A DNA stretch of 64,000 nucleotides from NCBI GenBank assembly GCA_937923795.1, contig CALDWI010000017.1, positions 30,516 through 94,515 on the forward strand, read 5' to 3'. Below, piece after piece: positions 7,624 to 15,960 of the stretch. The notes below the pieces were generated by a model. That model saw only the letters and a program-made list of their open reading frames with translations. It did no database searches and was not told the DNA's origin. The position numbers and the translations under genes are program-made. Numbering within the stretch: position 1 is the stretch's first letter; each line of letters starts with the position of its first letter. This stretch comes from an uncultured Collinsella sp. Lineage in GTDB: Bacteria; Actinomycetota; Coriobacteriia; Coriobacteriales; Coriobacteriaceae.

Positions 7624-8931
7624 ATGAGCAAGACAATAGTTAGGCCCACGCTTTCGCTGGGCAACCACATCTATCTGTATCGCCTGCTGCGCGATGCAAT
7701 CGGATGCGGCAAGCAAACGTTTATGACGCAGGTCGAGGAGGCACTCGCCGCTGGTGACATGGCCGCTTATGACCTGGGCTTCGAGTCCACGCGCGAGCTG
7801 CTCGAGGAGCTCGACGACTGCATTAAGCTGACCGTCTTTAAGGGCGGTCGCCTGTATGCCACTGTCATCGCCAACGAGGCCTGGGATGCCGCCCTTGCCA
7901 AGGGCGAGGACAAGCCCAAGGCGGCCAAGGGAGCCAAGCAGTCCTACAAAAAGAAAAAACGCGGCGAGAAGGACCTCAAGGCCGTGCGTCCCAAGCACGT
8001 TAAGCGTCCCGAGCCCGAGCCCGTGGCCGAAGTCGCTCCGGAGCCCGAGCCCGAGCCCGAGATCGAAGCCGCTATTGAGGTAACAGCAGAAGCCGAAACC
8101 GAAATCACTGCCACGACCGATCCCAAAGTCATATCCGAGCAGGAAGCCACTACGGAGCTCAACGAGGCTCCCAAGTCGACACCCGAAGAAGCCGCTAGCC
8201 AACCTGAGGCGCCTGCGCTCCAAAACAGCGATGTCTTTGGCGACGAGGCCGAGGACGATCAGCCCGAAGAGCCCGCAGAACAGGACGCTACCGAGGCGGC
8301 ATCGGAGCCCGAGGCACCGCAGCCTGCCATCTCACTCACGGTCGTCTATGACCCCGAGAACGCCAACGCCGGCATCACCACCATGGCGTCCACGCCCATC
8401 GAGGCAAAGTCGAGCGTCGAGGACGAGAACGCGACGCAGGTTGAGGTTGAAACTGCAGCTGCAGACGCGCCCGCCACCGTGGAGCCCGCAGATTCCACGA
8501 TCAAGCCGGAAGCGACGCCAGAGCCCGCACCCGTCATCAAATCCGTGCCCACCTCTGCTTGCGAACAAATTCCCGCACCGGCACCGGCTTCGGCACCCGC
8601 AGCGGCCCCAGCCCCCGCACCCGCAGCACCGACCATCCCCGAGGACTTCCCCGTCGATTTCGCAACCGAGGTCTTCTGCCCCGGCCCGCTTCTGCACCAG
8701 TTGTCGACCTATCTCCCCTACGGCGCCGACACGCTCGGCATTGTCGGCGAGTACTACTGGATCGCCCGCGAGCGCGGTACCATCGAGGCCGCGCGAAACC
8801 GCGCAAGCTTCCCCCTGTGCTACACGCAGGCCGGCGAGCGCCGCGAGGTTACCGTGCGCATCCGCCGCAACACCACCGGCGGTCTCGGAGCCGCCTGGGG
8901 CATCGACAAGGTCGAAGCCCCGGTCGAGTAA
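7624..8931 (+). CDS. hypothetical protein with N-terminal small domain and long Pro/Glu/Ala linker
   Basis: 435 residues. The start is the ATG after AGAGGAG at 7624. Residues 1-95 form a compact domain (TLSLGNHIYLYRLLRDAI to FKGGRLYATVIANEAWDAAL) with a faint resemblance to the OST-HTH/LOTUS fold; I would not rely on that. A Lys-rich patch follows, then about 230 residues of acidic, Pro/Glu/Ala-rich linker with repeated PEPEPE, and a globular C-terminal domain (about 340-435, LLHQLSTYLPYGADTLGIVGEYYW, with YTQAGERREVTVRIRR). No signal peptide or membrane helix. It sits alone between two terminators. Function unknown. Confidence 0.75.
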   Translation: MSKTIVRPTLSLGNHIYLYRLLRDAIGCGKQTFMTQVEEALAAGDMAAYDLGFESTRELLEELDDCIKLTVFKGGRLYATVIANEAWDAALAKGEDKPKAAKGAKQSYKKKKRGEKDLKAVRPKHVKRPEPEPVAEVAPEPEPEPEIEAAIEVTAEAETEITATTDPKVISEQEATTELNEAPKSTPEEAASQPEAPALQNSDVFGDEAEDDQPEEPAEQDATEAASEPEAPQPAISLTVVYDPENANAGITTMASTPIEAKSSVEDENATQVEVETAAADAPATVEPADSTIKPEATPEPAPVIKSVPTSACEQIPAPAPASAPAAAPAPAPAAPTIPEDFPVDFATEVFCPGPLLHQLSTYLPYGADTLGIVGEYYWIARERGTIEAARNRASFPLCYTQAGERREVTVRIRRNTTGGLGAAWGIDKVEAPVE

Positions 8932-8935
8932 AAAA

Positions 8936-8971
8936 GGCCTCGGATAGCCAATTGACCATCCGAGGCCTTTT
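8936..8971 (+). terminator. Rho-independent terminator
   Basis: GGCCTCGGAT and ATCCGAGGCC form a perfect 10-bp stem right after the stop codon at 8931, followed by TTTT. An A-run before the stem lets it also serve the opposite strand. Confidence 0.85.
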
Positions 8972-8984
8972 GAATTCAGGCCTT

Positions 8985-9404
8985 TTAGTTGTCATCGGTG
9001 CATATAGACACCAGAGAAGCAAGCTCATCCTCAAGTTGCGGAGCAAAGTATCTAAAAGAAACCTGCGCTCCAGTCGGTATCGACTCAATCATATTCGCAG
9101 CATTATCTGAGACTCGGTACGGTGCAGTTTCACCTGTCTTTAAATCTTCTATTGAGCAGACAGCGTCTTCAGCATCAACCGACCTAAGCACGCCTTTTCC
9201 TTGTAACATCACATCGGCATGCCCGCCAGCTATTTCTAATGAACCTGAGTCTGTCGCAGTCACTTCTCCGGAACCTCCGCGCGATATCTCTTCCTTTGTT
9301 GAACAGCCCGCCAATGAAGCCATCAGCACCAAAGACAGGGCTAGACGAATCGCCCTACTTCGAAAAAGTCGTTCCATAAGTCCACGCATAATAGCTCTGA
9401 TCAT
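8985..9404 (-). CDS. small lipoprotein, unknown function
   Basis: Up to 139 residues. A lipoprotein signal is clear: RLALSLVLMASLAGC, with Cys as the lipidation site, so the mature protein (about 106 residues) should sit on the outer face of the membrane. The rest is acidic with no motif I recognise (middle DAEDAVCSIEDLKTGETAPYRV). Its 5' end overlaps the 3' end of the protease-like gene by about 50 bases, so the two are translationally linked. Three in-frame ATGs (9404, 9389, 9377) are possible; only the signal peptide, not the ribosome site, argues for the latest. Confidence 0.7.
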   Translation of the reverse strand: MIRAIMRGLMERLFRSRAIRLALSLVLMASLAGCSTKEEISRGGSGEVTATDSGSLEIAGGHADVMLQGKGVLRSVDAEDAVCSIEDLKTGETAPYRVSDNAANMIESIPTGAQVSFRYFAPQLEDELASLVSICTDDN

Positions 9405-10482
9405 ACTTCAGGAAGGATAAAGATGAATTCCAGCCGTCCGCTATGCCAATCATCTGCCTTGTCTCTCCAGTTTTCTTACCAGTAAGTGTGGCGTAAGCCT
9501 CCGCTGTTACAGAATGGGCTGATCCGTTGTACAAACTCGCATGTAAAACATTCGGTCTATTAGAGTTAATCTCATTTTGAATGCTCGCGATAGCCGGAGA
9601 GGAGACAGTGCGGGCGATAAGAGTACTTCCTCTGCTTGCGCAGTAATTTGTAAACCCCGTTGCACAGGTTGATATCGGCGTTCCACCCAAAACAACGCCG
9701 GGAACAGTCTGTTCTTCATCGGAAAGAGCATGGGTATTGGTGTAACTCCATATCTGCATATATTGCGAAGGGTCGCTATATAAATTGGCAATGCCATACA
9801 GTTCCGCAACGTTCGAAAAAGCTGTCACCATACAAGCATAGTGGGCGGTAAGCCTCTTAATCTCGCTTTCATCATATGACATAAACTGAGAAATGGAACG
9901 AAATCCAGATACTGTGTAATCCTGCATTTGAGTTGCGTAAATTACAACATCGTTCCAGCTTGAAGGTTTATTCGATAAAACGACAGGCCGTCCTTCTATG
10001 GAAACAGCCGGGATTGTTCTTCCGCAATTTGTTGTTATTGAACCGTCCAAAGATTGCACGCCGAATTCGAATGGATTGATCATTACGACTGGGTTATTGA
10101 AAGAATAAGACTCGACGCCAAGATCTCCTCCCCGATCCATAGGGCTGACTAAGCCGTCTCCAAAACGATATCCCGTAAGTATTTCATCATCTGAAGCATC
10201 TAAAACCAAATAGCCCGCGGCTCTATTGGATGTCACAACCGGAACAATGTAACCAAGCGGGGACCCATCAACATCTACAAAAGGAATAGGGTCAGAAGGC
10301 GTATACGAATAGCCGAGGAGTCCCTTTATATATTTATCGGCAAGCTCTTGCGCAATTTCAGAAGTAAATTGTATCTGCTCACCATCAATATTGCCCGTCG
10401 AAGCAAAAACCTCTTTCGGACGTGCGGCTAAGGCGACAATTGAAGACGCGACAAGTTGCAGAAAACGACGACGCGAAAGCAT
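9355..10482 (-). CDS. Tat-exported C39/papain-like cysteine peptidase homologue
   Basis: 375 residues. The N-terminus SRRRFLQLVASSIVALAA is a twin-arginine signal with a likely cleavage site after VFAS (about residue 27). Cys217 lies in HYACMVTAFSNVAELYGI, resembling the catalytic Cys helix of streptopain/C39-like peptidases, and His323 (NGSAHSVTAEAYA) fits the catalytic His strand, followed by an aromatic-rich C-terminus. A propeptide-like region fills residues 30-200, with blocks such as GYLVLDASDDEIL that resemble the Spi/C10 inhibitor-type prodomain. Tat export of a cysteine peptidase suggests folding before export. It is AT-rich relative to its neighbours and shares an overlap with the lipoprotein gene, suggesting joint action at the surface. 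Peptidase activity is inferred from the motif positions only. Confidence 0.65.
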   Translation of the reverse strand: MLSRRRFLQLVASSIVALAARPKEVFASTGNIDGEQIQFTSEIAQELADKYIKGLLGYSYTPSDPIPFVDVDGSPLGYIVPVVTSNRAAGYLVLDASDDEILTGYRFGDGLVSPMDRGGDLGVESYSFNNPVVMINPFEFGVQSLDGSITTNCGRTIPAVSIEGRPVVLSNKPSSWNDVVIYATQMQDYTVSGFRSISQFMSYDESEIKRLTAHYACMVTAFSNVAELYGIANLYSDPSQYMQIWSYTNTHALSDEEQTVPGVVLGGTPISTCATGFTNYCASRGSTLIARTVSSPAIASIQNEINSNRPNVLHASLYNGSAHSVTAEAYATLTGKKTGETRQMIGIADGWNSSLSFLKYDQSYYAWTYGTTFSK

Positions 10483-10724
10483 ATGTTCTTCTTTCTAGAG
10501 AAGCGACTTATAAGGTACTCCTATTCTATAATCTTTTTTGTAACGTTACAGCACTGGTTATATTTCAATTCGATTTGCTTATGTCCTTGCAACCCAATGC
10601 GTCTTTACGTTTTAAACGGAATTAGAAAATCGCTCATAGCAAAAACGGGCTTTAATCCCAAAGAGATAACTTTGATTATGAATCAAACCAGCAGCCAGGG
10701 CATAGCTGCAGTGCAATTGCTACA

Positions 10725-10754
10725 AGAAAGGCCGCCCTTGGTGGCGGCCTTTCT
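10725..10754 (-). terminator. terminator of ettA
   Basis: AGAAAGGCCGCC pairs with GGCGGCCTTTCT around a six-base loop, eight bases after the ettA stop codon. It is nearly symmetric and could act in both directions. Confidence 0.75.
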
Positions 10755-10762
10755 ACTTGCTA

Positions 10763-12442
10763 CTAGTCGCGCGTCAGCTTACGGTGAATACGATGCGGCT
10801 GGGCCGCGTCCTCGCCCAGGCGCTCGATGCGGTTGGCCTGATAGGCCTCGAAATTACCCTCGAACCAATACCAGTTGCCCGGATTCTCGTCGGTGCCCTC
10901 CCACGCCAGAATGTGCGTGGCGACGCGGTCCAGGAACATACGGTCGTGGCTAATGACCACCGAGCAGCCCGGGAACTCGAGCAGCGCCGCCTCGAGCGAG
11001 GACAGCGTCTCGACGTCGAGGTCGTTCGTGGGCTCGTCGAGGAGCAGCAGGTTGCCGCCCTGCTTGAGCGTGAGTGCCAGGTTCAGACGGTTGCGCTCGC
11101 CACCGGAGAGTACGCCAGCGCGCTTCTGCTGGTCCTGGCCCTTAAAGCCAAAGCTCGCCACATAGGCGCGGCTCGGGACCTCGGTCTCGCCGACCATCAT
11201 GTGGTCCAGGCCGTCCGAGACGACCTCCCACAGGTTCTTGTCGGGGTCGATGCCGGAGCGGTTCTGATCAACGTAGCTAATCTTGACGGTCTCGCCCACC
11301 TCGAGCTCGCCCGAAGTCAGCGGCTCCAGACCCACAATCGTCTTGAACAGCGTGGTCTTACCGACACCGTTGGGGCCGATCACGCCCACGATGCCGTTGC
11401 GCGGCAGGGTGAACGAAAGGTCATCGATGAGCACGCGACCGTCGAACTCCTTGTGCAGGTGATGGGCCTCGAGCACCTTGTTGCCCAGACGCGGGCCCAC
11501 AGGGATGCGGATATCGGTCCAGTCGAGCTTCTGGCTTGCGCGGGCCTCGGCCTCCATCTCCTCGTAGCGAGCCAGACGAGCCTTGTTCTTGGCCTGGCGA
11601 GCCTTGGGTGAACTGCGTACCCACTCGAGCTCGGCCTCCATGCGCTTGGCGAGCTTGGCGTCACGGTTGCCCTGCGCCTCGATACGCGCGGCCTTGGTCT
11701 CCAGATACGTGGAGTAGTTGCCCTTGTAGGGATAAAGGTGACCGCGGTCGACCTCGCAGATCCACTCGGCAACGTTATCCAGGAAGTAGCGATCGTGTGT
11801 GACGGCAAGCACCGCGCCCTGATAGTTATGCAGGAAGTGCTCGAGCCACAGGATCGACTCGGCGTCCAGGTGGTTCGTGGGCTCGTCGAGCAGCAGCAGG
11901 TCGGGAGCCTCGAGCAGCAGCTTGCACAGGGCAACACGACGGCGCTCGCCGCCGGAAAGCACGTTGACCGGCATGTCGGAATCGGGCAGCTGCAGGGCGT
12001 CCATGGCCTGGCCGAGCTTGGAATCGATATCCCAGCCGTCGGCGGCATCGATCTCGTCCTGGAGCTTGCCCATCTCGGCCATGAGGGCGTCCATGTCGCA
12101 GTCCGGGTCGCACATCTCCTCGCCGATCTTGTTGAAGCGATCGACCTTGGCGATCATGTCGCCAAACGCCATGCGCACGTTCTCGATGACGGTCTTGTCA
12201 TCGTCGAGCGGCGGCTCCTGCTGCAGGATGCCCACGGTGTAGCCGGGGGTGAGCCTGGCATCGCCGTTGGAGACCTCCTCGATACCGGCCATGATCTTGA
12301 GCAGGGTCGACTTGCCCATACCGTTGGGGCCCACGACGCCGATCTTGGCACCGGGGTAGAAGCTCAGGGTCACGTCGTCAAGGATTACCTTGTCGCCATG
12401 GGCCTTGCGAGCCTGATACATCTGGTAGATAAACTCCGCCAT
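10763..12442 (-). CDS. ettA: ABC-F translation factor, energy-dependent translational throttle EttA
   Basis: 559 residues, the length typical of EttA. Two ABC ATPase cassettes are present: Walker A GPNGMGKST (about residue 38) and GPNGVGKTT (about 350), each followed by LSGGE and LLLDEPTN. Between them lies the P-site tRNA interaction linker (KQ/RQAKNKARLARYEEM), and there are no membrane segments. Known EttA binds the ribosomal E site and gates the first elongation step according to the ATP/ADP ratio. The full set of motifs, the arm between strands, and the C-terminal WYWFEGNFEAYQANR ending all fit EttA rather than an antibiotic-resistance ABC-F. It is transcribed alone, with a terminator on each side. 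Confidence 0.95.
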   Translation of the reverse strand: MAEFIYQMYQARKAHGDKVILDDVTLSFYPGAKIGVVGPNGMGKSTLLKIMAGIEEVSNGDARLTPGYTVGILQQEPPLDDDKTVIENVRMAFGDMIAKVDRFNKIGEEMCDPDCDMDALMAEMGKLQDEIDAADGWDIDSKLGQAMDALQLPDSDMPVNVLSGGERRRVALCKLLLEAPDLLLLDEPTNHLDAESILWLEHFLHNYQGAVLAVTHDRYFLDNVAEWICEVDRGHLYPYKGNYSTYLETKAARIEAQGNRDAKLAKRMEAELEWVRSSPKARQAKNKARLARYEEMEAEARASQKLDWTDIRIPVGPRLGNKVLEAHHLHKEFDGRVLIDDLSFTLPRNGIVGVIGPNGVGKTTLFKTIVGLEPLTSGELEVGETVKISYVDQNRSGIDPDKNLWEVVSDGLDHMMVGETEVPSRAYVASFGFKGQDQQKRAGVLSGGERNRLNLALTLKQGGNLLLLDEPTNDLDVETLSSLEAALLEFPGCSVVISHDRMFLDRVATHILAWEGTDENPGNWYWFEGNFEAYQANRIERLGEDAAQPHRIHRKLTRD

Positions 12443-12533
12443 ATGTCTGTTCTATCCTTTCTACCTGCTGTTTCCCTATTCTTGATTCGCTTTAGTGGAA
12501 ACGAAATGAGGAAACCAGCTCTGAAACTTAACG

Positions 12534-12562
12534 AAAAAGGGGCATGGTTGCCCACGCCCCTA
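12534..12562 (-). terminator. terminator downstream of the sdpI-like gene
   Basis: AGGGGCGTGG pairs with CCATGCCCCT (one G-T pair) around GCAA, followed on the minus strand by TTTTT. It lies about 65 bases after the stop of the SdpI-like gene. Confidence 0.8.
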
Positions 12563-12625
12563 ATACTACCTGGGAAAAGTCCCCCGGAACATACTATGAA
12601 CTGCGTACGCTAGTTTTCCGCAACC

Positions 12626-13330
12626 TTAACGAGCGGCTCGCTGCGATTTGCGCCACAACAGATACGAGTAGACGTAGACGGCTCCAACCGAACCAAACGC
12701 CAGAACCGCAATCACCGCGGCGACGACTTCACTCGAAAGCACGCTGCCTGCCACGCCCATCACAATCAGGCCAATACCCAGCACCATAAAGCAGGCGCCG
12801 CCAAAACGCTGCGTACGGCGCCAGTTCTCGGGATCGGCAAGCGCCCAAGGTGTCTTGATACCGAGCGTATAGTTCTGCTTCACACGCGGCAAGTAGTTGC
12901 CTACGCCGATGAACAGCAAACCGACAACACCGGAAATCAGCACGTTAACCGAACCGACCGCCGGCACCACGCCCCAGACCGTAAGCTCTCCCAGCCAGCT
13001 TATGGCGCACATGAACAAGGTGAAGGCGATTACGAAGCCCTGGTAGAACTTGCCCGAGGTTCGATATGCCTCACCTTTGGGGTCGATGCGCGGCACCACG
13101 CAGAACATTGCGAGAAGCGCCAGAGGCAGCACGCCGAGCGCGGAGGCCATCCAGCTAGGACCCCAACCGTCGACGGCGCCGTTCGCGCCCCAGTGCGTGG
13201 GAATCTGCGCAGGCAAGCTCGGCATCACCATGAGGTGCGCTACGACATTGGCGACGCACAGAGCGACCAGCACAATCCACACGCGCGACGATACCCCCGT
13301 GGGGTGAATGCCCTTGTTTTCGTTATTCAT
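12626..13330 (-). CDS. SdpI-family membrane protein (DUF1648 + SdpI domains)
   Basis: 234 residues with about six membrane segments. The first part (PTHWGANGAVDGWGPSW) is the DUF1648 signature; the second half (NYLPRVKQNYTLGIKTPWAL..ENW) is the SdpI signature. In Bacillus, SdpI confers immunity to the SdpC killing peptide and sequesters its regulator SdpR at the membrane. The start at 13330 follows GGAAGGTG and overlaps the end of the ArsR gene by eight bases, giving the usual sdpRI arrangement. No sdpABC toxin genes are in the window, so the pair may provide only immunity or signalling; that is inference. Confidence 0.88.
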   Translation of the reverse strand: MNNENKGIHPTGVSSRVWIVLVALCVANVVAHLMVMPSLPAQIPTHWGANGAVDGWGPSWMASALGVLPLALLAMFCVVPRIDPKGEAYRTSGKFYQGFVIAFTLFMCAISWLGELTVWGVVPAVGSVNVLISGVVGLLFIGVGNYLPRVKQNYTLGIKTPWALADPENWRRTQRFGGACFMVLGIGLIVMGVAGSVLSSEVVAAVIAVLAFGSVGAVYVYSYLLWRKSQRAAR

Positions 13331-13601
13331 CCTTATCACCTTCCGTGTTTGTAAAACCCATAAACCAGCCAATCAAATCCTGCATGACGGTGGTGTTTAA
13401 GCTGTATACGATGTTTTGGCCATGGCGCTCGTCGGTCACCAACCCGGCGTTTTTGAGCGTCGCCAAGTGATGGCTCAGCGACGGCTTACTGATATCGAAA
13501 TGCTCGGCAAGCTCCCCCGCCGTGCAATTGCCCTCGCGCAGCAACTCCAAAATGCGCCGTCGCGTTGGATCGGCAAGTGCCTTAAAACCCTCTCCCGGCA
13601 T
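13323..13601 (-). CDS. ArsR/SdpR-family transcriptional regulator
   Basis: 92 residues, a winged-helix DNA-binding protein: FKALADPTRRRILELLREG, then FDISKPSLSHHLATLKNAGLV as the recognition helix region. There are no Cys pairs typical of metal sensors, which fits SdpR-type autorepressors. The start is the ATG after GAGGAGG; the ORF extends upstream without a ribosome site. It is co-transcribed and overlapping with the SdpI-like gene, so it most likely represses its own operon until titrated by SdpI. Confidence 0.88.
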   Translation of the reverse strand: MPGEGFKALADPTRRRILELLREGNCTAGELAEHFDISKPSLSHHLATLKNAGLVTDERHGQNIVYSLNTTVMQDLIGWFMGFTNTEGDKDE

Positions 13602-13768
13602 AGAACCTCCTCTCACCAGTTCGTTCGACGCGCACACTATACTCGATATTTAGATGTTTGTCTAATTATCTAATTCAGCAATAGCCATAGAACACTCGTT
13701 CGCTTTTAGTTACAATACCGTTAGAAGCAGATGGGCCAGCTCCCCTCTACCAGAGAAGGAGATGGACT

Positions 13769-13855
13769 ATGAGTATTGACGATGTCCTGACGTTGTTATT
13801 GCTTGTAATCGCGGCTGTGGAGCTCGGCATCCACATTGGAGGTCGAATGAAATAG
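13769..13855 (+). CDS. 28-residue hydrophobic peptide, possible type I toxin-like protein
   Basis: A short open frame with a strong ribosome site (AGAAGGAG, seven bases before ATG). The peptide MSIDDVLTLLLLVIAAVELG followed by IHIGGRMK has one membrane helix, a short acidic start and a basic end. The pattern MSIxxxLxLLL resembles the small holin-like toxins of Firmicutes type I toxin-antitoxin systems, but I cannot confirm homology. About 135 bases upstream lies the sdpR start, transcribed away; tcdA follows 209 bases downstream. No antisense RNA promoter is obvious. Confidence 0.6.
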   Translation: MSIDDVLTLLLLVIAAVELGIHIGGRMK

Positions 13856-14064
13856 CCGCCCCCGCGTAATGCGAAGACGGCCACTTCTCACGCCATAAAC
13901 GTGTTTCGGAGTTGGCCAACCCGCGGCCACGGGTGCCATCTGCTTCAATCTTATGCGAATCCCCGCTTCATTTCAACATGCCCCAAGGCCTCAAATGGAG
14001 GCAGAATAATACCTATAATGGCGATAGCCAATTACGTTAATTACTTCCCCATCGGAGGATATCT

Positions 14065-14862
14065 ATGACCGAAACCGCAGTCGCCGCTCCCGTCGAGACG
14101 CGCGACACCAAGCTCGAGATCATCATGGGGCGCGAGGCGCTCGACAAGCTCGCCGACGCCACGGTGTTGGTGCTCGGCTGCGGCGGCGTGGGCTCTAACT
14201 GCTGCGAAGCGCTCGCCCGCGGCGGCATCGGCCATTTCGTAATTCTGGATAAAGACATCATTGCGCCCAGCAATATCAACCGTCAGGCCATCGCGTTTCA
14301 CAGCACCATCGGCAAGCGTAAAGTTGATGTCATGGAGGCCATGATCCATGACATCAACCCTGCCGGCACCGTCATCAAGCGCACCGAATACCTGCTGAGC
14401 GACAACATCGACGAGTTCTTCGCGAGCGTTTTGGAGCAGACGGGTGGCAAGCTCGACTACGTCGTCGACGCCATCGACACCATCTCGGCCAAGCTTACCA
14501 TTGCCAAATATGCTCAGGACCACGGCATTCGTTTGGTTAGCTCCATGGGCGGGGCCAACAAGCTCCATCCCGAGTGCCTCCGCTTTGCCGACATTTTCGA
14601 TACGGTACGTGACCCCATGAGCCGCATCATGCGCAAAGAATGTAAGAAGCGCGGCATCAAGAGCCTACATGTACTGTTTAGCTGCGAGGAATCGGTTAAG
14701 ACACAGCCCCGCGACCCTTCCAATATCCACGAGCGCACCGAGCTCGGAACCGCCAGCTTTATGCCGCCCATCATGGGCCAGATGATTGCCGGCGAGGTTA
14801 TTCGCAAGATCAGTGGACGCGGTACCGAGCGCGTTCGCGCCGACGGCCAGCGCCTGGACTAG
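14065..14862 (+). CDS. tcdA: tRNA threonylcarbamoyladenosine dehydratase
   Basis: 265 residues, a ThiF/E1-like enzyme that uses ATP to cyclise t6A37 in tRNA to ct6A. The nucleotide loop GCGGVGSN is at residues 35-42, with DKDIIAPSNINRQ downstream, the Arg that contacts the ATP phosphate, and the C-terminal LGTASFMPPIMGQMIAGEVIRKI seen in this subgroup. GGAGG precedes the ATG. It is followed after 14 bases by tatD, so the two are probably one operon. Confidence 0.9.
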   Translation: MTETAVAAPVETRDTKLEIIMGREALDKLADATVLVLGCGGVGSNCCEALARGGIGHFVILDKDIIAPSNINRQAIAFHSTIGKRKVDVMEAMIHDINPAGTVIKRTEYLLSDNIDEFFASVLEQTGGKLDYVVDAIDTISAKLTIAKYAQDHGIRLVSSMGGANKLHPECLRFADIFDTVRDPMSRIMRKECKKRGIKSLHVLFSCEESVKTQPRDPSNIHERTELGTASFMPPIMGQMIAGEVIRKISGRGTERVRADGQRLD

Positions 14863-14876
14863 CAAGGCACACCGCG

Positions 14877-15659
14877 ATGAAGCTGCAGTCCTTTGATGCT
14901 CACTGTCACCTCGACCTGATGGCCAGCCCGAACACCGTTGCCCACGAAGCCGCAGCGATGGGACTGGAGCTCTTTGATTGCGGCGTCGATCCACGCGATT
15001 TCGCGTCAGCATCCGAACGCGCCAGCAGTAGTCCCAACGTTATTGCAGGGGTGGGCCTCCACCCCTGGTGGATTGCCGACGGCCGATGCGGAACCGCCGA
15101 GGTCGGCCTGCTTTGTGAACTCGCCATCCGGGAACGGTTTATCGGCGAGGTCGGGCTCGATTTCTCGCCACGCTTTGCAGGCACCGAGGGAAACCAGACG
15201 CAGGCATTTGAACGGCTATGCCGAACGTTATCGCAGTCCCCGCTACCTGGACGCGTTCTATCCATTCACGCCGTTCGCGCGGCGGGAGCAACTTTGGACA
15301 CTTTGGAGTCGAACGACCTTCTAAAGGACGTCCGCAACTCCCCCACCATTATCTTCCACTGGTTTAGCGGCACCTCAGATGAGTTTGTCCGCGCACGCAT
15401 TGCGGGCTGCTACTTTTCCGTGAATGAACGCATGCTTGCGACCAAACGTGGGCGCGAATACGCGCGACAGATTCCACTTGATCGCTTGCTACTCGAAACC
15501 GACGCGCCGGCCGAACCAGACGCGGAAACATCCGCGCGACAGTTCGTCGATTCACTCATAAGAGTATCCGAGGTCATTGCTGCGCTTAAAAACTGCCCCG
15601 AGGAGAGCATCAAGTCGGTCGTCCTGGAAAATTCCCACTCCATTTTCGACTTCCGCTGA
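14877..15659 (+). CDS. tatD: TatD-family metal-dependent hydrolase
   Basis: 260 residues. The amidohydrolase fold begins DAHCHLDLM (HxH metal ligands), followed by GVGLHPW, IGEVGLDFS (Glu ligand), LSIHA, FHWFSG and LLLETDAP (Asp ligand near the C-terminus). Members are magnesium-dependent 3'-5' deoxyribonucleases or D-aminoacyl-tRNA deacylases. The protein is slightly divergent for the family (FSPRFA where Y/F-KG is common), so exact activity is uncertain. It is the last gene before a 230-bp inverted-repeat element that may end its transcript. Confidence 0.88.
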   Translation: MKLQSFDAHCHLDLMASPNTVAHEAAAMGLELFDCGVDPRDFASASERASSSPNVIAGVGLHPWWIADGRCGTAEVGLLCELAIRERFIGEVGLDFSPRFAGTEGNQTQAFERLCRTLSQSPLPGRVLSIHAVRAAGATLDTLESNDLLKDVRNSPTIIFHWFSGTSDEFVRARIAGCYFSVNERMLATKRGREYARQIPLDRLLLETDAPAEPDAETSARQFVDSLIRVSEVIAALKNCPEESIKSVVLENSHSIFDFR

Positions 15660-15664
15660 CCTCG

Positions 15665-15894
15665 GTGGGCAAAAAATGCCAAATATGAGTACTGTTGTAA
15701 AACTGGTCACATTATTTTGCACCAAAACAACGACCTGATAATGTACAACTGTTCATTATCAGGTCGTTTTAGCATACCCAGGGACATATTAGACGGCTTT
15801 AAGTTGTCCGCAGACACTCAACTTGGACCTCAAGAGCCAAATTTTGCTGCTACTAAATTTGTGACAGTACTCATATTTGGCATTTTTTGCCCAC
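15665..15894. repeat. 230-bp element bounded by perfect 31-bp inverted repeats (MITE-like)
   Basis: The ends 15665-15695 and 15864-15894 are perfect inverted copies (GTGGGCAAAAAATGCC at the outer side, then AAATATGAGTACTGT). Inside there is a second perfect 15-bp inverted repeat at 15729-15743 and 15754-15768 (AACGACCTGATAATG). It carries no gene, and I see no target-site duplication. It sits between the converging tatD and FGGY kinase genes. The structure is that of a non-autonomous transposable element or a large bidirectional terminator. Confidence 0.75.
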
Positions 15895-15960
15895 GACCCT
15901 CAAGGGACATGCGAATCGCACAACGCAGCCCCCATAAGAGCGTGGGGCAATTCGGCGGCG

